From: Nitrospira sp.
Lineage (GTDB): Bacteria; Nitrospirota; Nitrospiria; Nitrospirales; Nitrospiraceae
Direction: 5' to 3'
NCBI GenBank assembly: GCA_015709715.1
Contig: CP054184.1
Location: forward strand, 1,349,001 to 1,413,000
DNA: 64,000 nucleotides
Under the pieces are notes generated by a model. That model was not told the origin of the DNA, searched no databases, and saw nothing but the letters and a program-made list of their open reading frames with translations. A program made the translations under genes and the position numbers. This document shows, in pieces, positions 56,469-64,000 of this stretch (position 1 is its first letter; every line of letters begins with the position of its first letter).

Positions 56469-57725
56469 TCACTTCCCCTTTCTCCGTTCCACGCTGGCCC
56501 CAAGGGCACACAACTTCTCTTCGAGCCGCTCATAGCCCCGATCGAGATGGTAGACGCGCGAGACCTCGGTGGTCCCTCGGGCCGCCAACCCAGCGACGAT
56601 GAGCCCCGCGCTGGCCCGAAGGTCAGAGGCCATCACCGGAGCACCCGTTAACCACTCCTTTCCCGTGATCACCGCTCGGTTTCCCTCGACGCGAATGTCG
56701 GCTCCCATTCGGCGCAGTTCCTCCACATGCATAAAGCGACTTTCGAAAATGGTTTCCGTGACCACGCTGGTTCCCTCGGCCACCGCCATGAGCGCCACAA
56801 ACTGCGCCTGCATGTCTGTGGGAAAACCCGGGTGCGGGCAGGTCCGAACATTGGTCCCCTTGAGACGGCCGGTCACCTTGAGACGCACTAGATCCTGCTC
56901 TTCGGTCAACTCGACACCGCTCTCTCGCAGCTTGATCAGGAGCGGTTCCATGTGATCTGGACGACAGCGTTCCACCACGATCTCACCGCCGGTGATCGCG
57001 CCGGCCACAAGATAGGTCCCCGCTTCGATCCGATCGGGAATCACCGCATGCTCGGCGCCGTGCAACTCAGACACGCCTTCGATCGTAATCATGTCGGTGC
57101 CTGCTCCGGCGATACGCGCCCCGCGCTTGATCAGAAACGTGGCCAAGTCGGCGATCTCGGGTTCTTTGGCGGCATTCTCCAACACCGTCGTGCCGTCGGC
57201 CAACACTGCTGCCATCATCAAATTTTCCGTCCCGGTCACGCTGGGAGTGTCGAAGTAGATTCGGCTGCCTCGTAATCGCCGCGCGGTGGCCTTGATGTAC
57301 CCATGCTCGATTTCGACCGTCGCCCCCATTTTCTCCAGACCGGCCAAGTGGAAATTCACCGGTCGAGACCCAATGGCGCATCCGCCGGGCAGGGAAACCT
57401 TGGCCTCTCCCAGACGGGCAACCAGCGGTCCCAACACCAGGACCGATGCGCGCATGGTCCGAACCAGATCGTAAGGTGCTTCCGTGGAGGCCGGGGCTTG
57501 AGCCGACACGACAGTCTGGCCGTCTTCATGGGTCACGGTAACACCCAGCATTCCCAACAGTTTCCCCATCGTCAGCACATCGACGACCTGCGGCATGTTC
57601 GACAGGACGCACTCGCCCCCGCCCAAGATCGTCGAAGCCAGTATCGGGAGGGCCGCGTTCTTCGCCCCACTGGTGCGCACCGTTCCTCGCAGAGGCGTGC
57701 CGCCTTGAATGATGATTTGGTCCAT
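56469..57725 (-). CDS. murA: UDP-N-acetylglucosamine 1-carboxyvinyltransferase
   Basis: 418 residues from ATG 57725. [20 protein letters not shown] with the catalytic Lys-Asn, the fosfomycin-target Cys in [20 protein letters not shown], and [20 protein letters not shown] near the C-terminus. It commits UDP-GlcNAc to peptidoglycan synthesis. The Cys means fosfomycin sensitivity at the target is expected. It follows prmC by 10 bp. Confidence 0.97.
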   Translation of the reverse strand: MDQIIIQGGTPLRGTVRTSGAKNAALPILASTILGGGECVLSNMPQVVDVLTMGKLLGMLGVTVTHEDGQTVVSAQAPASTEAPYDLVRTMRASVLVLGPLVARLGEAKVSLPGGCAIGSRPVNFHLAGLEKMGATVEIEHGYIKATARRLRGSRIYFDTPSVTGTENLMMAAVLADGTTVLENAAKEPEIADLATFLIKRGARIAGAGTDMITIEGVSELHGAEHAVIPDRIEAGTYLVAGAITGGEIVVERCRPDHMEPLLIKLRESGVELTEEQDLVRLKVTGRLKGTNVRTCPHPGFPTDMQAQFVALMAVAEGTSVVTETIFESRFMHVEELRRMGADIRVEGNRAVITGKEWLTGAPVMASDLRASAGLIVAGLAARGTTEVSRVYHLDRGYERLEEKLCALGASVERRKGK

Positions 57726-57735
57726 CGACGTTAAC

Positions 57736-58668
57736 TCAGAGTCCCCGCACGCGAGACGGGCCATCGTCTCTCAGTGCAAAACACACGACTCGCTCAATCC
57801 CCGCGTCATCCCGCAAACAGTCGTACAGCCGGAAGGATCCCAGCTCTTCGGCTTCTCGACTGATTGCGGGAGCCTGCCCCAGGCCGATCTCCATCAACAG
57901 CAGCCCTCCGGGTTTCAGGCAAGCCGGAGCCTCCCGCAGCAATCGACGGTGGACCTCCATCCCATCAGGCCCCCCAGCCAACGCCAGACGCGGTTCGAAT
58001 TGACGGACTTCCGGCTGAAGCGTTGCCCAGTCGGTTTCGGCGATGTATGGAGGGTTCGAGAGGATCACATCGACCTGCAGCTCAGGCCCTCGTTCTTGTA
58101 GTGGCCCGAGCAGATCCCCGCAGAGGCATTCGATGTGCGCCTCGACCCCATGGTGCGCCATGTTATGTCGCGCCACCGCCAACGCCTCGGGCGACAGGTC
58201 GATCGCCAGGACTCGGGCTCCAGGCAATGCCGCAGCAACCGACACCGCCAGACACCCGGAACCGGTCCCTACATCCACGATAGTCGCCGTAGGGTTGTCG
58301 CAGCATCGTCGAACGGCTTCCTCCACCAGCAGCGCACTTTCCGGACGAGGGATCAGGACGGATGGGCCGACAAAAAATTCTCGCCCACAGAACTCCTGCG
58401 TCCCCAAGAGGTATTGCAACGGCTCGCGTTCCGCGCGCCTCGTGACCAGCCTCCCTACTGCCTCCCAGTCCGACGGCGTCACGTCACGTTCCGGCTCAAG
58501 TCTGGCCACGAGCGGAGAGAGACGGAGCACCTCCCGAAGCAGCCACCCGGCTTCCAACGAAGGCTGTTCGATTCCTGCGCCTTTCAAACGATGTTCGCTT
58601 TCGGTGAGCAACCGTCCAACGGTGCGAAGATCCGACATCGCGTCGTCCTGCTGCACAGCGGCGTTCAT
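57736..58668 (-). CDS. prmC: Release factor glutamine methyltransferase
   Basis: 310 residues. Helical N-terminal domain, then a Rossmann methyltransferase with [20 protein letters not shown] and the substrate motif [13 protein letters not shown] (NPPY). It methylates the GGQ glutamine of release factors, here the neighbouring prfA product. Its start overlaps the prfA stop by four bases. Confidence 0.96.
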   Translation of the reverse strand: MNAAVQQDDAMSDLRTVGRLLTESEHRLKGAGIEQPSLEAGWLLREVLRLSPLVARLEPERDVTPSDWEAVGRLVTRRAEREPLQYLLGTQEFCGREFFVGPSVLIPRPESALLVEEAVRRCCDNPTATIVDVGTGSGCLAVSVAAALPGARVLAIDLSPEALAVARHNMAHHGVEAHIECLCGDLLGPLQERGPELQVDVILSNPPYIAETDWATLQPEVRQFEPRLALAGGPDGMEVHRRLLREAPACLKPGGLLLMEIGLGQAPAISREAEELGSFRLYDCLRDDAGIERVVCFALRDDGPSRVRGL

Positions 58669-59744
58669 GACTCCATGGTCGCCAAGTGTTCGTAGTGTGC
58701 GCGCAACGCTTGGACGATTTCCTCGAGGTCGCCCGCCAAGACTTGGTCGAGCTTGTGCACCGTCAAGCCGATGCGATGGTCGGTGACGCGGTTTTGCGGG
58801 AAATTGTAGGTGCGGATCTTCTCGCTGCGGTCCCCGGTTCCGACCTGGGCTTTGCGATTTTGCGCGATCTCGGCCTCTTGTTTCTCTCGTTCGGCTTCCA
58901 CGATCCGTGCCCGCAAGGTCCGCATGGCTTTCGTCCGGTTTTTGAGCTGCGACCGTTCATCCTGGCAGCTGACGACCACGCCGGTCGGGATGTGTGTGAT
59001 GCGCACTGCGGAGTAGGTCGTATTCACGCTCTGCCCACCGGCTCCGGAGGAACAGAAAGTATCGATGCGTAGATCCTTGGGGTCGATGTGCACGTCAACC
59101 TCGTCCACCTCCGGCATCACCGCCACGGTGACGGTGGAGGTGTGGATCCTGCCGCTGGCCTCCGTGGCGGGCACACGTTGCACTCGATGGACGCCGCTCT
59201 CATAGCGCAGGCGCCCATAGGCGCCCTTCCCCTCCAGCAGCGCAATCACCTCCCGATACCCACCGATACCGGTTTCAGAAGCATCCACCACCTCGAGGCG
59301 CAACCGATGCCGTTCCGCATACTTGAGGTACATACGAAACAGATCTCCGGCGAAGAGCGCCGCTTCATCGCCGCCCGTTCCAGCCCGGATCTCCAGAAAG
59401 ACGTTCTTCTCATCCCTCGGATCTTTCGGAGTCAGAAATTCCTTGGCACGCGCCTCGAGATCCTGCACTTGCTGCTTGAGCTGCTCGCTTTCCTCGGCGA
59501 ACAATTGCTTCATGTCTGCTCCCGCCGTAACATCTTGGAGCATGGCCGAGACTTCATCGAGCTGCTTCTTAGCCTCGCAGTAGGCCGTGAATTGCAGGGC
59601 GGGTTCCTCGAGTTCCGTCCGTTCCTTGTTCAACTTGTGCAACATTGTCGGTTGATTGAGGATGGACGGATCCATCAGCTGATCGGTCAATTCCCGATAC
59701 CGGGCAGCCATCCCTTCCCACTTTTTTACCAGCAGCTCTTCCAT
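58665..59744 (-). CDS. prfA: Peptide chain release factor 1
   Basis: 359 residues from ATG 59744. The stop-codon motif PAT ([16 protein letters not shown]) and the catalytic GGQ ([20 protein letters not shown]) are intact. It reads UAA and UAG. A strong terminator ends about 30 bp upstream of its start, so transcription must come through that terminator or from within rpmE. Confidence 0.97.
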   Translation of the reverse strand: MEELLVKKWEGMAARYRELTDQLMDPSILNQPTMLHKLNKERTELEEPALQFTAYCEAKKQLDEVSAMLQDVTAGADMKQLFAEESEQLKQQVQDLEARAKEFLTPKDPRDEKNVFLEIRAGTGGDEAALFAGDLFRMYLKYAERHRLRLEVVDASETGIGGYREVIALLEGKGAYGRLRYESGVHRVQRVPATEASGRIHTSTVTVAVMPEVDEVDVHIDPKDLRIDTFCSSGAGGQSVNTTYSAVRITHIPTGVVVSCQDERSQLKNRTKAMRTLRARIVEAEREKQEAEIAQNRKAQVGTGDRSEKIRTYNFPQNRVTDHRIGLTVHKLDQVLAGDLEEIVQALRAHYEHLATMES

Positions 59745-59775
59745 CCCTACCCGCTCCGCGACATCACCGCGAGTC

Positions 59776-59814
59776 AAAAAACAAAAGACCCTGCCCCAAA
59801 ACGAAGCAGGGTCT
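59776..59814 (-). terminator. Rho-independent terminator between rpmE and prfA
   Basis: On the minus strand AGACCCTGC and GCAGGGTCT form a 9-bp perfect stem, with the T-rich tract TTTTGTTTTTT directly after. It separates rho-rpmE from prfA-prmC-murA. Confidence 0.85.
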
Positions 59815-59836
59815 CCATGTTGCTCTGGCCTGAAGC

Positions 59837-60043
59837 CTACTTGTCTTTCTTGGCGTACTTCTTCTTGAACCGCTCAACCCGTCCTTCGGTATCGACAATC
59901 TTTTGAGTGCCGGTGAAGAAAGGATGACAGGCTGCACAGATGTCAACTTTGATATCTCCGATCGTCGATCTCGTCTTGAACGAATTGCCACAGGCACAAT
60001 GCACGGTCGCTTCACGATACACCGGATGAATTCCCTTTTGCAT
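59837..60043 (-). CDS. rpmE: 50S ribosomal protein L31
   Basis: 68 residues from ATG 60043, five to six bases after AAGGAG. Start [20 protein letters not shown]; the cysteines CACG and CAACHPFF make the zinc-binding (C+) form. The end is basic ([14 protein letters not shown]). It lies 97 bp after rho. Confidence 0.97.
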   Translation of the reverse strand: MQKGIHPVYREATVHCACGNSFKTRSTIGDIKVDICAACHPFFTGTQKIVDTEGRVERFKKKYAKKDK

Positions 60044-60140
60044 ACGCACTCCTTCGCGCCCTTGAGTCAGTGATTCGCGCCTTCGCCCAGTCAGGGTGCC
60101 CGACTTTACACCGGACCGCCCCGGGCTGGCAAGCCGAGGG

Positions 60141-61388
60141 TTACCGATTCATGGATTGCAGAAACTCCTGATTGGTCTTGGTGCCGCTGATCTTGTCCAT
60201 GAGGAATTCCATAGCCTCCATGGTCCCCAAGGGGCTCAACACCTTGCGCAGGATCCACATTTTGTTCAAGCGATCGCGATCGACCAGCAACTCCTCCTTG
60301 CGGGTGCCGGATTGGCTGATGTCGATGGCCGGGAAGATTCGCTTGTCGGCCAAACGACGGTCCAGATGAACTTCCATGTTACCGGTTCCCTTGAATTCCT
60401 CGAAGATGACGTCGTCCATTCGGCTTCCCGTATCGATCAAGGCCGTGGCCATGATGGTCAGGCTTCCGCCGTTTTCGATATTACGCGCCGCACCGAAAAA
60501 CCGTTTTGGCCGTTGCAACGCGTTGGAGTCCAACCCGCCCGACAGGACCTTTCCGCTCGGGGGTGCGATGGTATTGTAGGCCCGAGCCAAGCGGGTGATG
60601 CTGTCGAGCAGGATCACGACGTCTTTCTTATGTTCCACGAGGCGCTTGGCCTTCTCCAAAACCATTTCCGCGACTTGCGCATGTCGCTGGGCCGGCTCGT
60701 CGAAGGTGGAGCTGATGACCTCGGCCTTGACCTGGCGCTGCCAATCCGTCACTTCTTCAGGACGCTCGTCGATAAGCAGCACGATCAGGGTGACTTCCTT
60801 GTGATTCTTCAGGATCGCGCGGGCGATGGCTTGCAAGAGCATGGTTTTACCGGTACGTGGAGCCGCCACGATCAGGCCCCGCTGGCCCTTACCGATCGGC
60901 GTCGTGAGATCCATGACCCGGGTGCAATATTCCTCTCGGTCGAACTCGAGGTTCAGCCGCTCCTCGGGATAGAGAGGGGTCAGGTTGTCGAACAGGATCT
61001 TGTCTCTGGCGACCTCGGGATCTTCGTAGTTGACCTTCTCGACCTTCAGTAAGGCGAAATACCGCTCACTCTCCTTCGGCGGCCGGATCTGCCCCGAGAC
61101 GATGTCGCCCGTCCGTAAATTGAACCGACGGATCTGAGAGGGTGAAATGTAAATATCGTCGGGGCCAGGCAGATAGTTGGAGTCCGGTGCGCGGAGGAAC
61201 CCAAAGCCGTCCGGCAGCGTTTCCAGCACTCCCTCGCCGAAGACCACACCATTTTTCTCGGTCTGCGCCTGGAGGATGGCAAAGATGAGCTCCTGCTTCC
61301 GCAGGTTCGCCGCTCCTTCAATTTTAAGATCTCGCGCGACCTCGTTCAGATCAGCGATGGTCTTCTGCTTGAGCTCCGCCAGATGCAT
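60141..61388 (-). CDS. rho: Transcription termination factor Rho
   Basis: 415 residues from ATG 61388, preceded by AAGGGGAAG; an ATG at 61412 also has a Shine-Dalgarno (GGAG). Rho N-domain ([20 protein letters not shown]), RNA-binding domain ([40 protein letters not shown]), Walker [21 protein letters not shown] and Walker [17 protein letters not shown] hexameric helicase that ends untranslated transcripts. A perfect 8-bp hairpin abuts the first Shine-Dalgarno. Confidence 0.97.
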   Translation of the reverse strand: MHLAELKQKTIADLNEVARDLKIEGAANLRKQELIFAILQAQTEKNGVVFGEGVLETLPDGFGFLRAPDSNYLPGPDDIYISPSQIRRFNLRTGDIVSGQIRPPKESERYFALLKVEKVNYEDPEVARDKILFDNLTPLYPEERLNLEFDREEYCTRVMDLTTPIGKGQRGLIVAAPRTGKTMLLQAIARAILKNHKEVTLIVLLIDERPEEVTDWQRQVKAEVISSTFDEPAQRHAQVAEMVLEKAKRLVEHKKDVVILLDSITRLARAYNTIAPPSGKVLSGGLDSNALQRPKRFFGAARNIENGGSLTIMATALIDTGSRMDDVIFEEFKGTGNMEVHLDRRLADKRIFPAIDISQSGTRKEELLVDRDRLNKMWILRKVLSPLGTMEAMEFLMDKISGTKTNQEFLQSMNR

Positions 61389-61419
61389 AACTTCCCCTTT
61401 AACCTGTGCCATACCTCTC

Positions 61420-61442
61420 CTATCGGGCTTTCAACCCGATAG
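61420..61442 (-). promoter_or_regulatory. Hairpin in the rho leader next to the ribosome-binding site
   Basis: CTATCGGG and CCCGATAG form an 8-bp perfect stem with a 7-nt loop. Its 3' arm runs directly into GAGAGG, the Shine-Dalgarno of the first rho start, so it could limit initiation there or act as an attenuator. Confidence 0.5.
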
Positions 61443-61828
61443 CTCCCCGTGAGAAAGCTGATTTAGTGCTCATGAACGAATCCACAGAAGTGATATCTAG
61501 TACTCAACCTGCTGGATATTGATGGCAGGATAATTCGATGTAGGCGTTGTCGATTTAGTTTACGCGGAAATAACGATGAGCCACTGTTGCACGACCGATG
61601 CTGAAACTACCCGGATTTTTTATTGAGATGGGTCTCGGAAGCTGGCACTAAAGAAGATGAAACGTTTCCAGAATTGCGAAGTTGTTGTGATCATAGCGTC
61701 TGCCCCTGAATAATGTCAACAGATTTAGCCGACGGAACCGACCTTCTCTTCATTCGCATGATCGATGGGGGCCGGAGGTTGCAGGCCAGGGATCGATATG
61801 CTACACATCGGCCCGCAGTTTTTGAACG
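61443..61828. other. AT-richer gap between rho and the DUF2203 gene
   Basis: About 386 bp, lower in GC than its surroundings, between divergent genes. It must hold the rho promoter and probably that of the DUF2203 gene; no convincing -35/-10 pair or small gene was recognised. Confidence 0.4.
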
Positions 61829-62242
61829 ATGGCAAAACCCGACCACGACGCACCGGATCGAATTTTCACCTTGGCGGAAGCCAATGAACTGCTTCCTCAG
61901 CTCGTCGACCGCTTCGCCGTCATTCGCCGCGCCAAAACAGTCATCACATCCACCAAGGATGAGATTGGGAAAGCCAGTGCTCGAGCGGCTTTCGGCGGAG
62001 GCAGTCTCGCCGGACCTTCTTATATCAGGGCCCTCCATGAAATCAGCGGAAGCCTGCAGACCATCCACGAATTGGGCGTGGTGATCAAGGATGTCGACTT
62101 GGGCCTCTGCGATTTTCCGGCCATGCTGGGAGGGCGCATGGTCTACCTCTGCTGGAAACTGGGCGAAGACCACATCGAATGGTGGCATGAAGTTTCCTCA
62201 GGCTTCAAGGATCGCCGCCCACTGGATGACACCACTCCTTAA
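61829..62242 (+). CDS. DUF2203-family protein
   Basis: 137 residues. FTLAEANELLPQLVDRFAVI at the start, LGVVIKDVDLGLCDFPAMLG and VYLCWKLGEDHIEWWHEVSS at the end match DUF2203, a small conserved protein of unknown function whose end resembles a metal-site motif. It is 26 bp before a YciI-like gene and probably co-transcribed. Confidence 0.88.
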   Translation: MAKPDHDAPDRIFTLAEANELLPQLVDRFAVIRRAKTVITSTKDEIGKASARAAFGGGSLAGPSYIRALHEISGSLQTIHELGVVIKDVDLGLCDFPAMLGGRMVYLCWKLGEDHIEWWHEVSSGFKDRRPLDDTTP

Positions 62243-62268
62243 TCATCTCCATTTTCAGACACACGCCG

Positions 62269-62553
62269 ATGAAATTTGTGATACTGGGTTTTGACGGGCC
62301 GGATGGCCAAGCAAAGCGCAAGATCCATCGCCCAGCCCACCTGGCCGGCTTGGAATCCCTCCGTCAAGCCGGAAAACTCCACTTGGCCGGCCCCTTCATC
62401 GACCAGATCGGCAGCCTGGTGATCATCGAAGCGGATTCTTTTGGTGAGGCCAAACAGATAGCAGATGCCGATCCCTATACCATTCATGGCGTTTTCGAGC
62501 GGGTGGAAATTCATCCCTTCCAACAAGTCCTACCGCCCACCGGATCTTCGTAA
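62269..62553 (+). CDS. YciI-family protein
   Basis: 94 residues. A ferredoxin-like alpha/beta barrel: FVILGFDGPDGQAKRKIHRP with the conserved His/Asp-type site, AHLAGLESLRQAGKLHLAGP, and ADPYTIHGVFERVEIHPF. YciI-like proteins are small dimeric proteins, some acting as dehydrochlorinases or muconolactone-isomerase-like enzymes. It pairs with the DUF2203 gene. Substrate unknown. Confidence 0.88.
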   Translation: MKFVILGFDGPDGQAKRKIHRPAHLAGLESLRQAGKLHLAGPFIDQIGSLVIIEADSFGEAKQIADADPYTIHGVFERVEIHPFQQVLPPTGSS

Positions 62554-62629
62554 CTGAACGGATCCCGTCGCCCTTCAGCCCAACGCTTTTTACTTGCCGC
62601 ACACAGACGGATCCCGCTCGCAACTCGGA

Positions 62630-62659
62630 TTGACAACACGAAAGATTGCCACCTATAAT
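62630..62659 (+). promoter_or_regulatory. Near-consensus sigma-70 promoter of the 2-oxoacid oxidoreductase operon
   Basis: TTGACA (62630-62635), an 18-nt spacer and TATAAT (62654-62659): both hexamers are perfect. It is the strongest promoter seen in the window and leaves a leader of about 200 nt before the first gene. Confidence 0.85.
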
Positions 62660-62701
62660 GCGCACTTACGAGATTTTGATTGGGTCGGACCACTCTAGTT
62701 C

Positions 62702-62721
62702 AAAAGGCCTAACCGCCTTTT
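62702..62721 (+). promoter_or_regulatory. Hairpin in the oxidoreductase operon leader
   Basis: AAAAGGC and GCCTTTT form a 7-bp perfect stem with a CTAACC loop, about 35 nt after the expected transcription start. A second weaker pair GGCCC/GGGCC lies at 62730-62755. The rest of the leader shows no gene. It could be an attenuator or mRNA-stabilising element. Confidence 0.45.
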
Positions 62722-62867
62722 CCTCTGCTGGCCCTAAATTTCCTCACGGTGGGCCTTCTGCCAAGTTGCAGGGGGGTATTGAAAAAGCATAGAGTAGCCG
62801 AGCCTTGCGTTAACAAAGGACATATTTTTTTGAACGCCATAACCCCCAAACAAGAGAGTATGTTGGA

Positions 62868-63503
62868 ATGACTCAGTATCGCGTGTTACCAGGTCCGGAG
62901 CATTTCCTCCCGCCGGCTGCGGCTTCCATGGGAGTCTACCTACCCAACCCCGGCGAGGCCCATATCAACGGCGTCATCGTTCCTGAGGAAAAAGCCTACG
63001 AAGAGGCGGCTCGCCAATTTCTCATGGCCAAAGTCCCCACCATCTTCCCTGGTCCGCTGGTACTCTGGGCCTGGAATGAAAAGGCAGCCAAGAAAGCCGC
63101 GGCGATCAGGAAGCTCTACGAAACGCTGAAAGAATGCGTGCAGCCGGGGCAAAAACCGATGCTGATTCCCATGCCCGACTATCGCCCCAAGTACCCCAAG
63201 ATCAATCCCGAGATCGAAATCAATCCCAACCATCCCAACCTGACCATCTGGCACAACAAGATCGATTGCTGCATGTTCATCGGAGTGCACTGTCACCAAG
63301 CGAACTTGTCGCTCAAGATCATCCGCGGTGGAACCTCCTGTTACACGATCGCTATGTGTGCCCAGGCGGGGCATGAGGACGCGATGCTCTCGTTCAGAGA
63401 TACCTCCGTAGAGAAAATCATGACGCTGGCCGATTGGGTGCGAAAGCTCAAAGGCACGGTGCAACCACGGCTGACAGCAGCCAAGACCGGCGCTTCGAAC
63501 TGA
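62868..63503 (+). CDS. Accessory subunit of a 2-oxoacid:ferredoxin oxidoreductase (putative)
   Basis: 211 residues, no signal peptide or membrane segment. The C-terminal half has Cys/His-rich stretches: IWHNKIDCCMFIGVHCHQAN, then RGGTSCYTIAMCAQAGHEDA and a final helix VEKIMTLADWVRKLKG. It is the first gene after the near-consensus promoter and lies 40 bp before an alpha-subunit gene. Five-subunit 2-oxoacid oxidoreductases of Hydrogenobacter and Nitrospira type carry an extra subunit not found in four-subunit enzymes, and this is the best explanation. I do not recognise a classical ferredoxin CxxCxxC cluster. Confidence 0.65.
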   Translation: MTQYRVLPGPEHFLPPAAASMGVYLPNPGEAHINGVIVPEEKAYEEAARQFLMAKVPTIFPGPLVLWAWNEKAAKKAAAIRKLYETLKECVQPGQKPMLIPMPDYRPKYPKINPEIEINPNHPNLTIWHNKIDCCMFIGVHCHQANLSLKIIRGGTSCYTIAMCAQAGHEDAMLSFRDTSVEKIMTLADWVRKLKGTVQPRLTAAKTGASN

Positions 63504-63543
63504 CCTTCGAAGCCCAGATAACGCTAGAAAGGAGGCCGAGGCC

Positions 63544-64000
63544 ATGGCGGAAACAAAATCCTACATCGGGACCCAAAATAAAAAAGGCCAGACGTATACA
63601 GACCCCTGGGTGATGATGAACGATGCGCCGCGTAAGCCGTCGTTCTATACGGGCAGCGAGGTCATCAAGGAAGCCATCCGTCGGGCAAGTTGCGACGTGA
63701 TGATTGCCTATCCCATCACGCCGCAGAGCGAAGCCGCCGCCTTGATCGGCGAATTGTTTGCCGAAGGCTACATCGGAGACTATTTCAGGGGTGAAAGCGA
63801 ATTCGCCGTCATGTCCCAATGCGCGGGTGCGGCATTCGGTGGAGCGCGCGTGTTTACAACGACCGCCGGTCCCGGCACTATGCGCGCCATGGAAAACTTT
63901 CCCATGTGGGCAGGCGCTCGGCTTCCCATTCAAATGATCGTCACCTGCCGCGGCATCAATTCCCCGTTGTCGATTCAACCCGATACACTGGAGATTGCTT
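63544..64000 (+). CDS. porA: 2-oxoacid:ferredoxin oxidoreductase alpha subunit (N-terminal part)
   Basis: The first 152 codons are present; the gene runs off the right edge. AAGGAGG lies nine bases before the ATG. The family start is clear: FYTGSEVIKEAIRRASCDVM, IAYPITPQSEAAALIGELFA (YPITP motif), GESEFAVMSQCAGAAFGGAR and TTTAGPGTMRAMENFPMWAG. Such enzymes carboxylate acetyl-CoA or succinyl-CoA in the reductive TCA cycle, or work in reverse. Whether pyruvate or 2-oxoglutarate is the substrate cannot be told from this part. Confidence 0.9.
   Translation, partial: MAETKSYIGTQNKKGQTYTDPWVMMNDAPRKPSFYTGSEVIKEAIRRASCDVMIAYPITPQSEAAALIGELFAEGYIGDYFRGESEFAVMSQCAGAAFGGARVFTTTAGPGTMRAMENFPMWAGARLPIQMIVTCRGINSPLSIQPDTLEIA

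Overview
The window reads as a high-GC, gene-dense stretch of a Nitrospirota chromosome, most likely the genus Nitrospira. This is inferred from overall protein character and from the right edge, where a five-subunit-type 2-oxoacid:ferredoxin oxidoreductase operon (reductive TCA cycle CO2 fixation) begins. No database search was possible. No insertion sequence, prophage, integrase or CRISPR array was seen.

Layout. (1) 1-2.5 kb: end of a NarL-type two-component system, a tiny LuxR-type DNA-binding protein, a SocA/Panacea-like protein and a Fur-family regulator. (2) 2.6-15 kb is an iron and flavin region: a ferric ABC importer (fbpABC-like), exbB-exbD-tonB, a divergent pair of units around a Fur-box promoter (lipoprotein-apbE-lipoprotein leftwards; Com-like zinc ribbon, porin, lipoprotein, FMN-binding protein and histidine-rich membrane protein rightwards), then two bacterioferritins. 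I propose it as a Fur-controlled extracytoplasmic flavin redox module. (3) 15-30 kb: topA, dprA, the rod-shape cluster mreB-mreC-mreD-mrdA-rodA with rng, a PpiD-like chaperone fragment, queA and a SpoIID-like protein. (4) 29-41 kb: a leftward branched-chain amino acid and phospholipid cluster (ilvB-ilvH-ilvC-psd-pssA-leuA-cupin-leuB-NHL-asd) with a leucine T-box riboswitch inside it, directly before leuA.

(5) 41-50 kb: RNase P RNA, a second porin of the same family, an M48 protease, RNase HIII, a coiled-coil zinc-ribbon protein, a CAU-anticodon tRNA, and rpoD and dnaG. (6) 50-61 kb: leftward rho-rpmE, a terminator, prfA-prmC-murA, then hisG-hisD-hisB-hisH-lipoprotein-hisA-hisF-hisIE-HIT, closed by a terminator. 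(7) 61.8-64 kb: two small conserved proteins, then a near-consensus sigma-70 promoter with a roughly 200-nt leader driving the oxidoreductase genes, which run off the window.

Most CDS extents follow open frames. Many starts were moved inward where a Shine-Dalgarno sequence, signal peptide or family length decided it, and the reason is given in each entry.
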